A stretch of DNA of 64,000 bases, taken from assembly GCF_010093815.1 (NCBI RefSeq), contig NW_022985567.1, forward strand, positions 149,367 through 213,366, read 5' to 3'. A program made the position numbers and the translations under genes. This document shows, piece by piece, positions 11,135 through 22,980 of this stretch; position 1 is the stretch's first letter; every line of letters begins with the position of its first letter. The notes beneath the pieces are model-generated. The model ran no database searches. It was not told where the DNA came from and saw only the letters and a program-made list of their open reading frames with translations. Origin of the DNA: Pseudovirgaria hyperparasitica. Its lineage: Eukaryota; Ascomycota; Dothideomycetes; Acrospermales; Acrospermaceae.

Positions 11135-14129
11135 CTATTCTGGTACCACATCCAAGCTATTACCCGTCTGCGTCAGACTCAGGCTCGCACCACGGTCCAA
11201 TTCGGATGCTGCTGCGGTGTTACTCGCAGGGCTTGTGAACCCACTCCCACCTCCGGCTGTCGCTGCAGATGAACCTGCCGGTATCTCCTCCGCAAGCCGC
11301 TCTGCGACATTAGAGTCATACTCGCGCTCCTGCGCGCGCACGGCCTCGGGCGCTACCTTCCTTGCTCCGGCAAGAAAATCAACGTCTCCGTCGTCGTCAT
11401 CATCGTCATCGTCTTCATCATCGTCTTCTTCAGAAGTGTAGTCGTCCTCGTCCGAGGAGTCGTCGCGGTAATTGGATAGAGGTTGACGACTAACGGTTGG
11501 GGGTCGCAGATCGTCTAGCATGTCGACGTCTGAGTCTGCGTCGGAGGCGTCGCTATCATCGGAGAACTCTGCGTCTGGAGAGGAGGAGTCGAGAGGAAGG
11601 AAAGAGGCAGGAGGGAGGGTTGAGACAGGGAGTGTTTCGGTTTTGGTGGAAACAATTTCGTCGGTAAAGGCGATATTAGACCTGCGCGCGTCCGCGACTA
11701 CGGCATCTAGTTTGTGTGGAGGGTGGGAGCCTCGTTTCTTCGAAGCCTCCTCGTCATGCTTAATGTGGCGGGAGACGACGTGGATGGCAAAATGATCTTG
11801 CGGCTGGACACCGCCGAGACCCGAAACTTCGAAGTCGTACGCTTTGAATTGTTTATTTGTGCTTGCGTTATTCTCAAGAGACTTCAGGGAGAAGTGGAAC
11901 TCGGACGATGTTGAGCTAGGTGTGCTGTTGATGTCCTTCATTTCGACGTCGTCCACTACGTTTCGGAAAACTCCGGTAATATCGCGGCGTTCAAAAACAT
12001 CTCTCAAAGGTGATCCGGAATTCAGATCTTCACCGACTGGGCGAGTGGTTACTGGGTCGTAAGACGTGACATTCTTATTCGGAAGACCAGCCGCATTCGC
12101 ATCTCCGCTCAAGTCCGTGCAGAATTTAGCCTTGTTGTAGAAGATAATAGGTCCATCTTCTCGTCGTCGCTTCGAAGACGAAGTCCTCATGCCCGAACTA
12201 GCAAACGCAGATGAGTCGCGGCCGGGCATAGGAGAGGATATCGATGACATTTCCATATTCAAACAATCATCCTCGTCGTCCGACTCGTCCTTGTGATGAA
12301 ATATAGGGGTGTATAACAGCTTGTTATTTTCTTTCTCTTTCTGTAGCCTCGCAAGCTTTTGCGCCTTCTTTCGTGGATCTGAGTTGTCGCTGCTACTGAT
12401 GGTCCTCTTTAACCCTGTCGCACCAGTGCCATCAAGGACGGAGTCGGGCGAGACGCCCTCACGTCTTTCAGATGAGGTGTCGCTGCTGTTCCGAGTAATG
12501 TCTTGACCTCCTTTCCAGCGAATCTTGCGACCATCTTTTGAGAGCTCAAGCTTCGAACTATACTTTTCCACCGCGTGCTTGACAAAGTCGACTGTGACAT
12601 TTATAGTATGCAGTTGTGCCATGTTTATCACTAGGTTCAAGTATAGCCATCCATGGTCATCCTCAGGAGACAGACCTTGGTCTTGCGGCGTGAAACCCAG
12701 GTGGCGGAAGTATTCAATATTATCAGAGGGTACCTGCTCTCGATGAGGGTCTAGGTCGAGTGGTCGTGTTGGTCTCTGGTCCGGTGAGGCTGTGTCAGCA
12801 AAGTCTTGCTGAGCGACAGTGGCGGGTAGACCATGATGCTGAATGGCACCCGTGCTCTCAATCTCATCATCTTGGTCGATGGACGGCATGATCTTGGCAA
12901 TACGATTACCCTCCTTCTGGGATTGTTTCCCCTTAGCCTCGCTCAATTTTCTGTCAGCTATAGCAGCAGAATTGGCTACCTCTTGCTGCTGCATTGGATG
13001 CTGATGCCCACCAACGGCACCTTTGCCGGCAAAGATTTGCTCCAGTCGTCTGACGACAAGCTTTTTCCGACTCTTCTCCGTCATGGCTGTAGTGTTGCCT
13101 CGAGGCATCAGACCGATAGGTATATCATGCAGATACGAATGTATCTCGGAGTTGTTGCGAGTGAAAGCCGGCCTTGACACACTCTTGGAATGAGCACTAT
13201 CTTGGCCTGACGGGATCGACGAATTTCCTTGTCCAGACGCAGACATGGACGCATATCCAGAATCGGCGACACGAGAAGTGCCAGACGAAGTGGCAGTGTT
13301 CCGCGGCTTGAGCGTGCCCGGAATGTATGTTTGTGAGGCACCTGTACCAATGCCAGTCATAGGAGATTTTGATACTTCTGTTGAAACTGGGTCATCCACA
13401 GATAGAGCAAACTTCCGAAGCGTCTCCTCCAATTCACGTTTCTTCTGAGGGGGCAGCGCGTGGAATCGAACTTCGAACAGGCGATCTCCTTGTAGATGAG
13501 CGTCGTGCATCTTTTCATACCTCTTCAGCCTCTTTTTCAGTTGCTTGTTCTCGATAGTCAAGTCATCTATAACGCTGCGATAGTCGTCAGAGCTACCTTC
13601 GGTTTGTAGATTGCCAAGGCCGGCTCGTTGTACAGCGCTCAGTGTGGGAGGAAATGGGATGGTACCCTCAGGTGGCGTCTCGGAAGACGACGAGTTTCGA
13701 AGGAAGAACGGAGGATCATCTACAGCAATCAGACAAAGATAGCAAGCAGTACAGGTACATATTTGACTTACTATCGGGACTGAAGTCGTTACGCTGGCAC
13801 ACATCATTGTTGGAGGTCTCAAACCATCGGCCGGCATCACTACTCTCGCCAGAGCTGTTCTGCTTCGGCTGTCGTACGGAAGACGGAGAGCTGGAAGGCG
13901 GATTGGCAACGATGCTCTGGGGAGGTTGTTGTGAAGTTACGGACGAGGTCTTGCGGTGCTTGTCGTGTAGACGAGATGGCGACAGCTTGGAGGTGGATGG
14001 AGTGGAGTGCAGCAGCGACACGGACTTGTGGGCTGGTGGACGTCGCGACGCATATGCTGAGGATCGGTGAGGCAGTCTAGAGGCAGTTGTAAGGTTTTGA
14101 GGCTCGGATGGCGGCATAGTTGGAGCCAT
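11135..14129 (-). CDS. frq: FREQUENCY circadian clock protein
   Basis: Central negative element of the fungal circadian oscillator. It dimerises, binds the FRH helicase and casein kinase 1, and inhibits the White Collar complex. Deduced exons are 14129-13772 and 13719-11135, giving 980 residues, close to Neurospora FRQ. Seen features: serine-rich N-terminus with HKSVSLLH and SSGES; coiled coil at about residues 163-190 (LTIENKQLKKRLKRYEKM); RFHALPPQKKRELEETLRKF at about 204-223; DSGYASM at 272-278; SRPAFTRNNSEIHSYLHDIP at 301-320; casein-kinase contact region 1 (VVRRLEQIF) at about 341-349; contact region 2 (NMAQLHTINVT) near 485-495; a very acidic run at about 873-898. One intron lies inside the N-terminal region. 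Regulation is discussed under the promoter and upstream ORF. Confidence 0.96.
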
Positions 14130-16993
14130 CTTAAATTGCCTGATGGGGAGCCATGGGGTTGCTAGCGGCGATGAAGAGGAATAAATCCAGGAGGAATGTA
14201 AATCGAGAGGGTATTTTCGTCAGGTTTGCGAAGGGTGTGAAAGCTTACGGTTTAGTTGAATTGAAGGAGGGATGAGGAGAGTGTATGTTGGCAGTAGATG
14301 ATGAAGGGAAAGGCGGGATGGCAAAGGACAAAGCGAGCCGAATGGTGGAGGAGACATTGCGTAGTAGCCATGGACAGGTCACTCGGTCGTCAGTACGATG
14401 AGGTTGTTTGGTGTGCGATGAAGAGGGCGCCAAGAAGTCGCTGGAGATCGAAAGGCATCAGGAACATCCGCATCACTATAAGTTTCGACTAAATACCCAG
14501 AGTGGGCATAGTTTACATAGTTTACAGAGTTACATACATAAGCGCTGCATCGCCACGGAGCACAGTCCGGTCTAGACCTTCCCTTTACACCGTTGTCCAT
14601 CGTCGATCACTCTGGCGCACATGCACTCTGCTGCACTGTTGCTGCAGCCATTCCTACTAATATAATTATGCGATCAGCTCTTCTCCCTGCAGCTTTTAGA
14701 ACCCGTGGACCGGGGCCTATTCCATTCCGCCTATTCTTCTCTCGATTGTGGCTGCTGAGCTGATGAAGGCGAGTGGCTACCTTACCTCTGCGAAGGCGCA
14801 TCGCTCGATTGCTTCCGGCAGCTCTTCATTCCGGTGTGTTGAATGTTTTGATCAACATATGTTGATGAATGATGATAGCATTCCATCTACTGGTCTGACC
14901 TCTAGAGTGCTGTATAGTTACCCGGCTGGGTCTGTTTCACGTTCTGGCTCTCAACGTTCCTGGTGCAGATGGCCATGAAGACCGACTGAAATTGGCCTGA
15001 GCATAACATACTATTTCAACTTCTCTCTCATGTAAATACTTGAGCCTCGCTATGTACTATTACCAATATGAGCCTCTCCTCGACATTCGACGAGACAATG
15101 ATATCTTCACCTGCCAGGAATCGTGGCACAAGCATGCACTTGGACACCGACTTCCCTCTGAGTCTCTGACATGTCAAACATCTACCGTCAGCTCGTTCAC
15201 GATGCGATCGGCCGATGATTGGTCGATGGCTCGATGGCCGGTACCCTGGATCGAACGCAGTAAGACCATCACTCCACGAATCCATGCATCGCTCGATGAC
15301 AGCTCGCTAACAACAATCGCCCCGTTCTCCAATTAATACACACCCCAGATCGGGGCGGGAAGGGGAAATCTGTGACTGAGGCTGAGTATACTGTATACTG
15401 GTAGGTAGCCTTCCATGTGCCACTTCCGCACCCGCAATCGGAATCGACGTTTGGGCATGCGCCACACCTTACATCGACGATGGATCCAACCAGTATTCAT
15501 TTTCCATACCACAATCCACTACTCTACCATGTTGATATCATCCTTTAAGCTTGCGGGTATCATTCATGGCTCGTTCTATTATCTATCTACAAAGCACTGC
15601 CAGGTAGGAACTACGCTTCCTGAGCGGATCATCTCGATCATTCCATACTAACTATACCTAACAACTCCACTTCATCCACATTCACAGCCATAGCACCGCA
15701 TCACCGTCTCAATCTAGCATGTCCATCATGGACCAAGTCAAGTCATATAGCATTCCAATATCGAGCGTCGCGTAACGCTGCCGTGACACACCAACACCCA
15801 CACCCGCACATACACACAGGCAAGCATACAGACATACTCCTCGATCGTCTCCAAATTCACGATGCGCCCCCAGCCTGCGCCGTTTGTCCACGAGTTTCGT
15901 TCAGGCCCGTCCACAGCCTTCCCAGCCTAAAAGGCGTCATTGCTAGAATCCCCTGCCACCCCAAATCGACGATCGATCTCTCAAATGTTTCTATTTTGCA
16001 GTGCAAAGAATGCTGCTTGCCCGACACACTATGACACACAAACATATTGCGCTCGACTTCGACCATCGCCAAAATCGTTGAGTAGCGTGAGAATGAGCAT
16101 TAGAAACTCATTCATCTAAACCAAAATCAAATTTACTACCTATATCCCTTCCTTATATTCGCGAATGTGTGTACTTATGAAGCGCGTTTCTACTAACATG
16201 ACTAATCATCGAATATGACCTACATGTAGGTATGAATATAACATATGAATAGGAATCTCGTCAAGATGTGCCTCTCTACCGTTTGTCCAGCTTCCTTACT
16301 TTACTTTACTTTGTCTATTTCTTTATCTTCTGAGGAGATATCAGTTTGGGTTTATAGACACGTCTAGATTCCGTGCCCCCCCTTACCTCACGGCCAATAA
16401 AAGAAAAGTTAACTGAATTTATTCCGAGATCGTCCGTTCCGCATGCACATCTCATACTTTCAAGAGCACACACACATGCACGTTGTGGCTTAGTATTTCT
16501 TCTATACATTTGCAGCCTTATTACAAAAACTATAGTACAGCACAGTGCCGCTCATTCAATGCTATTGATGTACCGAAAGTTGCGTTCTCGAAATATACAA
16601 TTACAGTACAGCGTGCTGCAATTCTATGCCTACAGGAATGAGATTCAGAATCACAACTGCTGTTTCACATTGCACTGCCGGGCCGGGTGCGCTTCTCGGA
16701 CTGACATGCCAACATCTTCAATTCAATTTCGCTTAAAAAGCAGTAATGTATGATTTAGCTTAGAATACATGCCTTTGAAAACTCCTGGTGAACAGCTTGT
16801 TTTGTTCCAAGAGGAAAACTACCGCATCATGTCGATCCACCTTCACCAAAGGTAAGGAACTCGAGCGTCCCACTACTGCTTATACATCATCCCATCAATA
16901 CACATATTCATTCCCCAATGTTTCTAAGCCCCATGAACGTGAAGAAAGCGTGAGGACCGATAATTGACCACCTAGCTGACAGACCGCGAAAAG
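14130..16993 (-). promoter_or_regulatory. Long frq upstream region with GATCGA sites
   Basis: 2.86 kb without a credible gene, lying between the frq start and the 3' end of the next gene; it must hold the frq promoter. By eye I find GATCGA (either strand) at 14603, 15249, 15634, 15841, 15971, 15973 and 16832. GATCGA is a known White Collar complex light-response core in Neurospora. Five of the seven lie at 15249-15978, about 1.1-1.85 kb upstream of the ATG, a distance comparable to the Neurospora clock box. Binding itself is an inference. Confidence 0.5.
14131..14154 (-). promoter_or_regulatory. Upstream ORF in the frq leader
   Basis: Reading the minus strand, ATG at 14154 opens a 7-codon frame (MAPHQAI) that stops at 14131, one base before the frq ATG. 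Neurospora frq also carries upstream ORFs, so translational control is plausible. That this stretch lies in the mature mRNA is inferred. Confidence 0.65.
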
Positions 16994-19560
16994 TCACCGT
17001 ACCCCCGGAATCCCAAACAATCCCCCAGCTTGCTGAAACTTCGTTTGGTATTCCCTCAAGTCAGCCCACGCTCTTAATTCACCCTCTTCGCCCGCTTGCC
17101 CTAGTCCTTCGCTCGAGCCTGGACTCGTCCGTTCGAGCCTCGATAGGATTTCGAGAAAACTCATGAGGTACGCGTCGGCTTGGAGGGCGATGGTGCCTTT
17201 TCGATTCTTCGGGACGTCAAGCAGCGTCGCCGCCACCTGGCGGATTTTGGATGTCTGCACGCAGATGCTCCGTTAGGGGCGCAATGCAAGCCGGGGAGAG
17301 TGGCACCAGAAAGCTAACGAAGAAATTGGCGGGTACACTTACGAAGCTGTCTCCGTTAGGCTCCATGTTCACCTGCGAAATACTGCCAAGCACAACGAGC
17401 AGGTCTTTGATGATTTGCTCGCGCTCCGTCGCCATTTCACTGTCCGTCACATCATACGTTGATGAAGTGTCATGCTGCTGCTGCTGTTGCTGCTGCTGCT
17501 GCAACACCGACTCAAGACCGGCGGATACGACGTCGGGGGACTTGTGCTCGTTCTTCTGCTTCTGCTGCATCTGCTCGCTAGCATCGCGCATGTTGAAATA
17601 TTTTTCGACAATGTAGGATCGCGTGCTCAGATGGCTCGCATAGACATTCGCTTTCTGAATCTCGTACTGCACTTTCCTTCGCTCTGCAGGATTCTGCTCC
17701 ACTTCGTAGGGGTTCGTAGGTTGTAGATTGCGAACGTTAGCGTACTCTGGCAATGGTGGGTAGTAGGAGTCATTCGACTGTCCGAATTGGCCTTCACTAG
17801 GCCAAACCTTTAATTCCGCAGGTATTCCGTCAAGAACAGCTTTGCAACTCTGTAAGCACGTCTCAAGCAATCGTTTCTGTCTGTCAAAATCGAAGATTTC
17901 ACCAATGCCATATGCCATCTCCATACTCGTCAAAGGGGAATAAGACGAATAAACTCTGCAATTGGCATTGAAACCTGCCATAAGTGGAGTCACGCCGTGA
18001 GGTTGGTCACCGACATGATGCGAGGTAATATATGCATCGTCTACCTCGGCTGGAAATGGTGGATAGGGTTCAGATGGCGTTGCTGGTGGGATTGTGACCT
18101 CGCCAAAGCTTGCTCCCGATTGCTGTAAAGTCCTACATCACGACGCGATTAGATTTTTGATAGAACCGCAATAACAGTACACATACTTCATGCCAACGAA
18201 ACAGGTCCAAAACAGACGCCTCGCAATCTGCTCAGTAATCTTGTCAGGGGGCGGCCCTTTCGAAGCTTCGTTAGGCCCATTGACGCTGCCAAGCATGCCC
18301 GGTACTCCTAAGCCAATGTCCATGAAGCTCGGTTCTTTGCCTGCGTGGTGTAGGCCCAGGGTCCGCATCATGTTGAGAGCCTCGCCAAAGAAGAGGCGGC
18401 ACTGGCGCCAGTTGAATGTATATGCGCCAGTGAGACAAAGGAAATAACTCGTGCAAGCATCGTACACACTCAGATCCTCGGGCTGCATCAAGTATCTAGT
18501 GCCTCTTGCGTCTGCACATACTTCAATGCAGCGATAGACCAGACTCATATGTGTAGGAAACAGCTTGTCTTTTCGTTGGGCTTTCAAATGCAGGCGGGGT
18601 TTGCGTGGGAAGGACGCAACGAGCGCTCCTATCATAGACGCTAGAAGAGCTAGAAATCTGGGGTTCTTCTGATCCTCGCGTTCAGACCACTGTCGTCGGA
18701 AGGTCGGCTCATGTGGAAAAGGGCATAGCGGGTGAATGTAGGTAAAAAAGTCATTAAGGAGCAATGTTATGGTGTCGTGTGAGCAAATCTGTTCTGCGCC
18801 GAGACCTGGATATGAAGAGAGAGCAGCAAGTGCTTGGACGGCTTGACCCGTCGGCGAAGAAGGCGATTCTGGTAGGATGCCTTGAGATTCTTCGAGTCGT
18901 CGTCTCTTGATGGCCTCGGCATGGCGATTAGGTGGTCCCCGTCGACGACTGGGTCGTTCAAACGTGCATGGTATGTCTAATTGAGAGCACGCGCGGCAAG
19001 GCGGGCCTGATTCGTCGCACTGAAGAACTCAGGGTCAGCAGTGTGCGTAGACAATATCCAGCGATGGAGTCTGTTGAAGGATTTGCATCCGTCATCGACT
19101 TCAAGCTTACCTTCACCTTTCGAATGCTACAGGAATCGCATGCTTTGCGCAGTCGATTCGATTTCTGGGGTGTCTGTCCGTCATTATGGTGCTGCTGATG
19201 TTGATGTTGCTGCTGCTCTTGGTGTAGATGTTGGTGTTGAGCTTGCTGCTGAGCTTGCTGGGCCGTCTGTTGTGCTTGAGCGGCTTGTTGCGCGGCTTGA
19301 GCGGCTTGCTGTTGCGAGTGCTCAGCAAGAGCAGCTATTGTTCTCTGCTCTATAGGAGAATTGTTGTTTGTGTGGTTCGATTGCAAGGACGGATCGGCGA
19401 GTGAAGGTTCGATGTCAGGATAGGTGTGTTGCTGATTTCTCGATGGATTGAATTGCAGTGGATCGGGCTTGACGTCCTCGACCATTTGCGCCGGGGGCGC
19501 AGGGTATATAGGCGTGTAATGGGCCTGATTGGGATTCGGAGGCTCTGGATATTGGGACAT
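16994..19560 (-). CDS. Zn2Cys6 transcription factor with glutamine-rich regions
   Basis: Nuclear DNA-binding regulator. Deduced exons are 19560-19111, 19019-18187, 18132-17343 and 17254-16994, giving 777 residues. The zinc cluster has C141, C144, C151, C158, C161 and C168 (Cx2Cx6Cx6Cx2Cx6C), with an intron exactly between the second and third cysteines. It is followed by the basic linker RPSRRRGPPNRHAEAIKRRR. Residues about 80-130 are rich in Gln, Ala and His, and a second polyglutamine run lies near residue 600. The middle (HPLCPFPHEPTFRRQW onward) matches the fungal-specific regulatory domain (PF04082 type), including ARRLFWTCFVGMK. Target genes are unknown; sugar-regulator relatives are possible, but I do not assign one. 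Confidence 0.9.
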
Positions 19561-20084
19561 CTTTGATGCCGAAAATTAACCAACGTGAAGCCGGATAACA
19601 GTCGTGGGACTTGGATTTTATTGCTGCTGAAGGTGCTGGTACGTGCGCGGGCGCCTTTTCCACAGATCGAGCACACCGGAACAGGAGATTGCGCGTCACA
19701 TTGAAGTGCAGCACTTAACAGGGATGGAGTAACTTCCGCAAGGTCAACAGTGAAAGAGATGGAGATGGTGCACTGGACTGTGTGACACAAAAGCTTTCGA
19801 ATATGATGGTTCGTGAAGGGACTCAACGCTCATTGGTTCACCAGCTACAAAGCTTGCTTGCTGCGTTCGTTACCCACTGGTGTAAAGATTCACGCACCCA
19901 AATTATCCTACAATTCCCATGACTCGAGTCGGATAGCATCACTGGTCCGTATGGTATATGGAGAACGCATCGTCATGAGGACTATTTTAGGAAATAAATC
20001 ACCAGGTTGTAGAGCCGAAGATACGACGTCATGGGTTATACAGATCCATATGTACTACGATCACGAGCCGGAAGTTCTACATCC
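19561..20084. other. Intergenic, upstream of the Zn2Cys6 gene
   Basis: Promoter and leader of the regulator plus the 3' flank of the F-box-like gene. No other feature seen. Confidence 0.6.
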
Positions 20085-21870
20085 TCAAATACTATCATCA
20101 CTTGGCAGCTCCTCACGAATCGGCGGTCTACAGCTTCTCGACAGCGAGAAATCCAGAATATCAGACCTCGACTCAACGAATTTCCTGAGACACCAAGACA
20201 CCTGAATCGCCGTGTATCTCTCGTTCCCAAGGAGATCAGGCTGTTTGCCTTTCGCAAAAATCATTTGATGCTTGCTGTCCTCCCGGTCATACACCTTGTC
20301 TGACGAGCCGAAAGCAATAACAGCCAGCCGCGACGAACGTTTGTTCTCTTCTGCATGCTTGATACTCTTCTCGAAGCCTTGCTGCGCCATGCCTTGCAGA
20401 AGATGCTCGTATATTTTCTGCGGTAACCGAGACGATGTTGATGAGCTAGTGGAGCTACTCGGCCATGTAGTGATATTTAGTGTGATTAAGCTTGGGATAT
20501 CACCAACAGCAGTCTTTGTGGATACATTAGCAGCAAAGAAGACGGATAACAAAAGACAGATTATAGCTCACCTCAAATGCAGAGAAATTTTCGGTATTTG
20601 ACCTGACCGCACACGTTGCAGGGAATGCGACCGATAATTGTTCAATAGCGGTGCAGGCCTTGCATATTTGCTCAAAGTGCTCGATCGAATAGACAATCTC
20701 ATCATCTTGACAGTCCATATCACCTTTGCCAGCATGGACGTTCAGCTGCTTTAACGTACTAGCATGCCTGACAATCCCAGCTGGCGCTGGTAGATCCTTC
20801 ACGTTCGCAATGTCCAGAGCGAGCGAACGAAGGCCAGAGGTTAGACATAGGAAGTTGTCTAATGTGCTCAATCCATCGTGCTCATTGTTGTCCTCGTGCT
20901 TGAATTCCAGAGTTTCCAGTCTCACTGGCAATTTGGAACTCTTACTTAATTCGGCAAAGAAGCATTCCGCACCGGGACAGAGAAACACCCTTAGCGACAT
21001 CACATTGGAGAACTCTATTATCTTCGTATACGTGTCTTGACAAAACTTCAAACTGACCTTCTGCAGTGTGAGTTCCCGGAGACTCATCGGAGTACATTTG
21101 TCAAAAGGCATCATATGGCTGAATATACTGCTCGTGATCAAGCCTGGTCCACCACTGGAGTCATTCAATTCACGGGGTGGAATCGGATCAGAAGCAAGGT
21201 CATCGAAGGAGGCGTGAAGCGTGATCTTCTCGATGTTCTTCGTCCGCGAAACCAGAAACTGGCAGTAATCGAGCACCGCTCTACTATCTGGGTAAAGACC
21301 CAGCTTCCGTACTTCTGAAAAGCACTCGTCGATCTGCGGCAGCTTCTCTAGTTCTGCAACCATAGGACGGTCCATAGCAATTGCTTCCATCCATTTCATC
21401 CGCCTTTGCTTCTTGTATAGGAGTAACAGATTCTCTCCCGAAAACAGCTCCCACGGATGCCATGAGAACTTCTCTAGTATGTTTTCAGGAAGGAATTCGA
21501 TAAGGAGACGTATTGTAAAGTTGGCTTGCTGAAGCTGATTGCACGGGTCCAAGACAGTGGCTAGGTAAAGGTCCACCTTTTTAATATGCTTGAGGCCAAT
21601 GTTGTTCGGACTCAGAAAGCTACTGAGTAGTATGTCCTGGGGCGAACCGATGTCTAATGTGACTTCATTATACAGCGGTCGCACTGCAATCTCATGCAAC
21701 TGTTTGCTTGTGAGACAAAGATTCTTGAGATCTGTTGGTCGCGTGACCTGTAGAGCCAATTGCGAGTCAGCTGGTCTGAAAGTAGTGGTATGTAGTATTT
21801 ATGCACTGACATGAGCTACTATGAGACTTTTGATCTCGACTGAGAGGCTCGCGAAATTCAGCGGAGCCAT
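20085..21870 (-). CDS. F-box-like protein with leucine-rich C-terminal part
   Basis: Probable substrate-recognition subunit of an SCF ubiquitin ligase. Deduced exons are 21870-21811, 21747-20572 and 20513-20085, giving 554 residues. The N-terminus (SLSVEIKSLIVAHV then TDLKNLCLTSKQLHEIAVRPLY) has the F-box layout, with an intron inside it as in many fungal F-box genes. The middle contains irregular leucine-rich segments such as LRELTLQKVSL and LRSLALDIANVKDLP. The last exon is more polar and unrecognised. Its target cannot be told. The first exon is only 20 codons and is supported by its fit to the F-box start and a clean GT..AG intron. Confidence 0.75.
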
Positions 21871-22980
21871 ATTTGATATGCGAAGCGGTAGGAATATGAT
21901 GGAATTCGTTTCAGTATCGTGCAAGATATGCTGTTGCTTTCTTGAAGTACGAGAATGTACGTAGATCGTCGCAGATCGAGAGCGCGAGTTTCAGGAATAT
22001 GACTGTGGAGTTGTAGAGTGAATTCTGGGACTATGACGGGCGACTGGGTCGGTAGCGGCCTGGGTGTATGCACAAAGATCTGTTAAGCGATGTGACTCCG
22101 CTTTGTGAAGACGTGCGTTGTAAATTTCGTGCTGTTGAGGGCAATTGAATGTATGAGCTTTCGAAGATCCGTCGAAGTTTTGATGCGCGCGCATTCATAT
22201 GCCACGGTATCGTAGGAAACTCAATGCCCAAGAGATTCAAGGTCCGGGTCAACCGTACAACGCAGGTCAAATGTGATCGCGGTATTCAATATGAAAATGC
22301 AAGCATGTACTGGCGCTTAGGATGTTGAGTACTACTTGCTGCCTGGGCACGGCTTCAGGACTTCGACTTCAGCCTCATTCTTTCCAGCTGCCGCTAGTAC
22401 AAACGTGTTAAGGGTGAAAGCAGCCTCGAGATGTGGTTTTCCGCCTCAGGCTGGTGGGTCTCGAAGTTTGGTAGGCTGTTGTGATGGTTGAACGTAAGTG
22501 GAGAGAAGGAAGACCAGCGCTGGTCTTGATGCATATCGACAGGTAGTAAGTATTATGTGGGGTTCGCAGCTAACCAGATCCGACAGAGGTACCATGGATG
22601 GGTACCGAACGGTCCGCGCCGTGACTCCGATCGCCTTGGGTTTGAGGTTGTGAAATGAGTGATTGTAGCTAGAACATCTCACGAAGTACTTTTACTCGAA
22701 GTTCAACGTCTAGCAATAACTATTTGGTACACCTGCACAGACTAAAGAGGCTGCAGAGCCATTGCGAAGGAAGTAGATCTTCGGCCGCCCAAATGCTTGA
22801 CCGTATGTGGCCCATTCATATGCATGCCCCGAGAAAACGCATCTGCCAAACGATCAACATCTCGTCACTTTCCCTCCGTAACTCCAATGCTGTAGACGCC
22901 ACGCTATGCCAGTATACCCGAAATATGCAAGTTCAGGACTGTGACTGTAGATGTACGATTCGAATAATCGTTCACCATCC
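21871..22980. other. Intergenic region
   Basis: Upstream of the F-box-like gene and downstream of FCP1. No coding signal, repeat or RNA gene that I can support. Confidence 0.6.

Noticed and set aside
10582-11151. Open frames across the ATATATACAC array
   Set aside because: Repeat-driven; the flanking sequence has no protein-like character.
13720-13909. Continuous frq frame upstream of exon 2 in the large open frame
   Set aside because: It reads through the intron; the spliced first exon from 14129 gives the conserved FRQ N-terminus.
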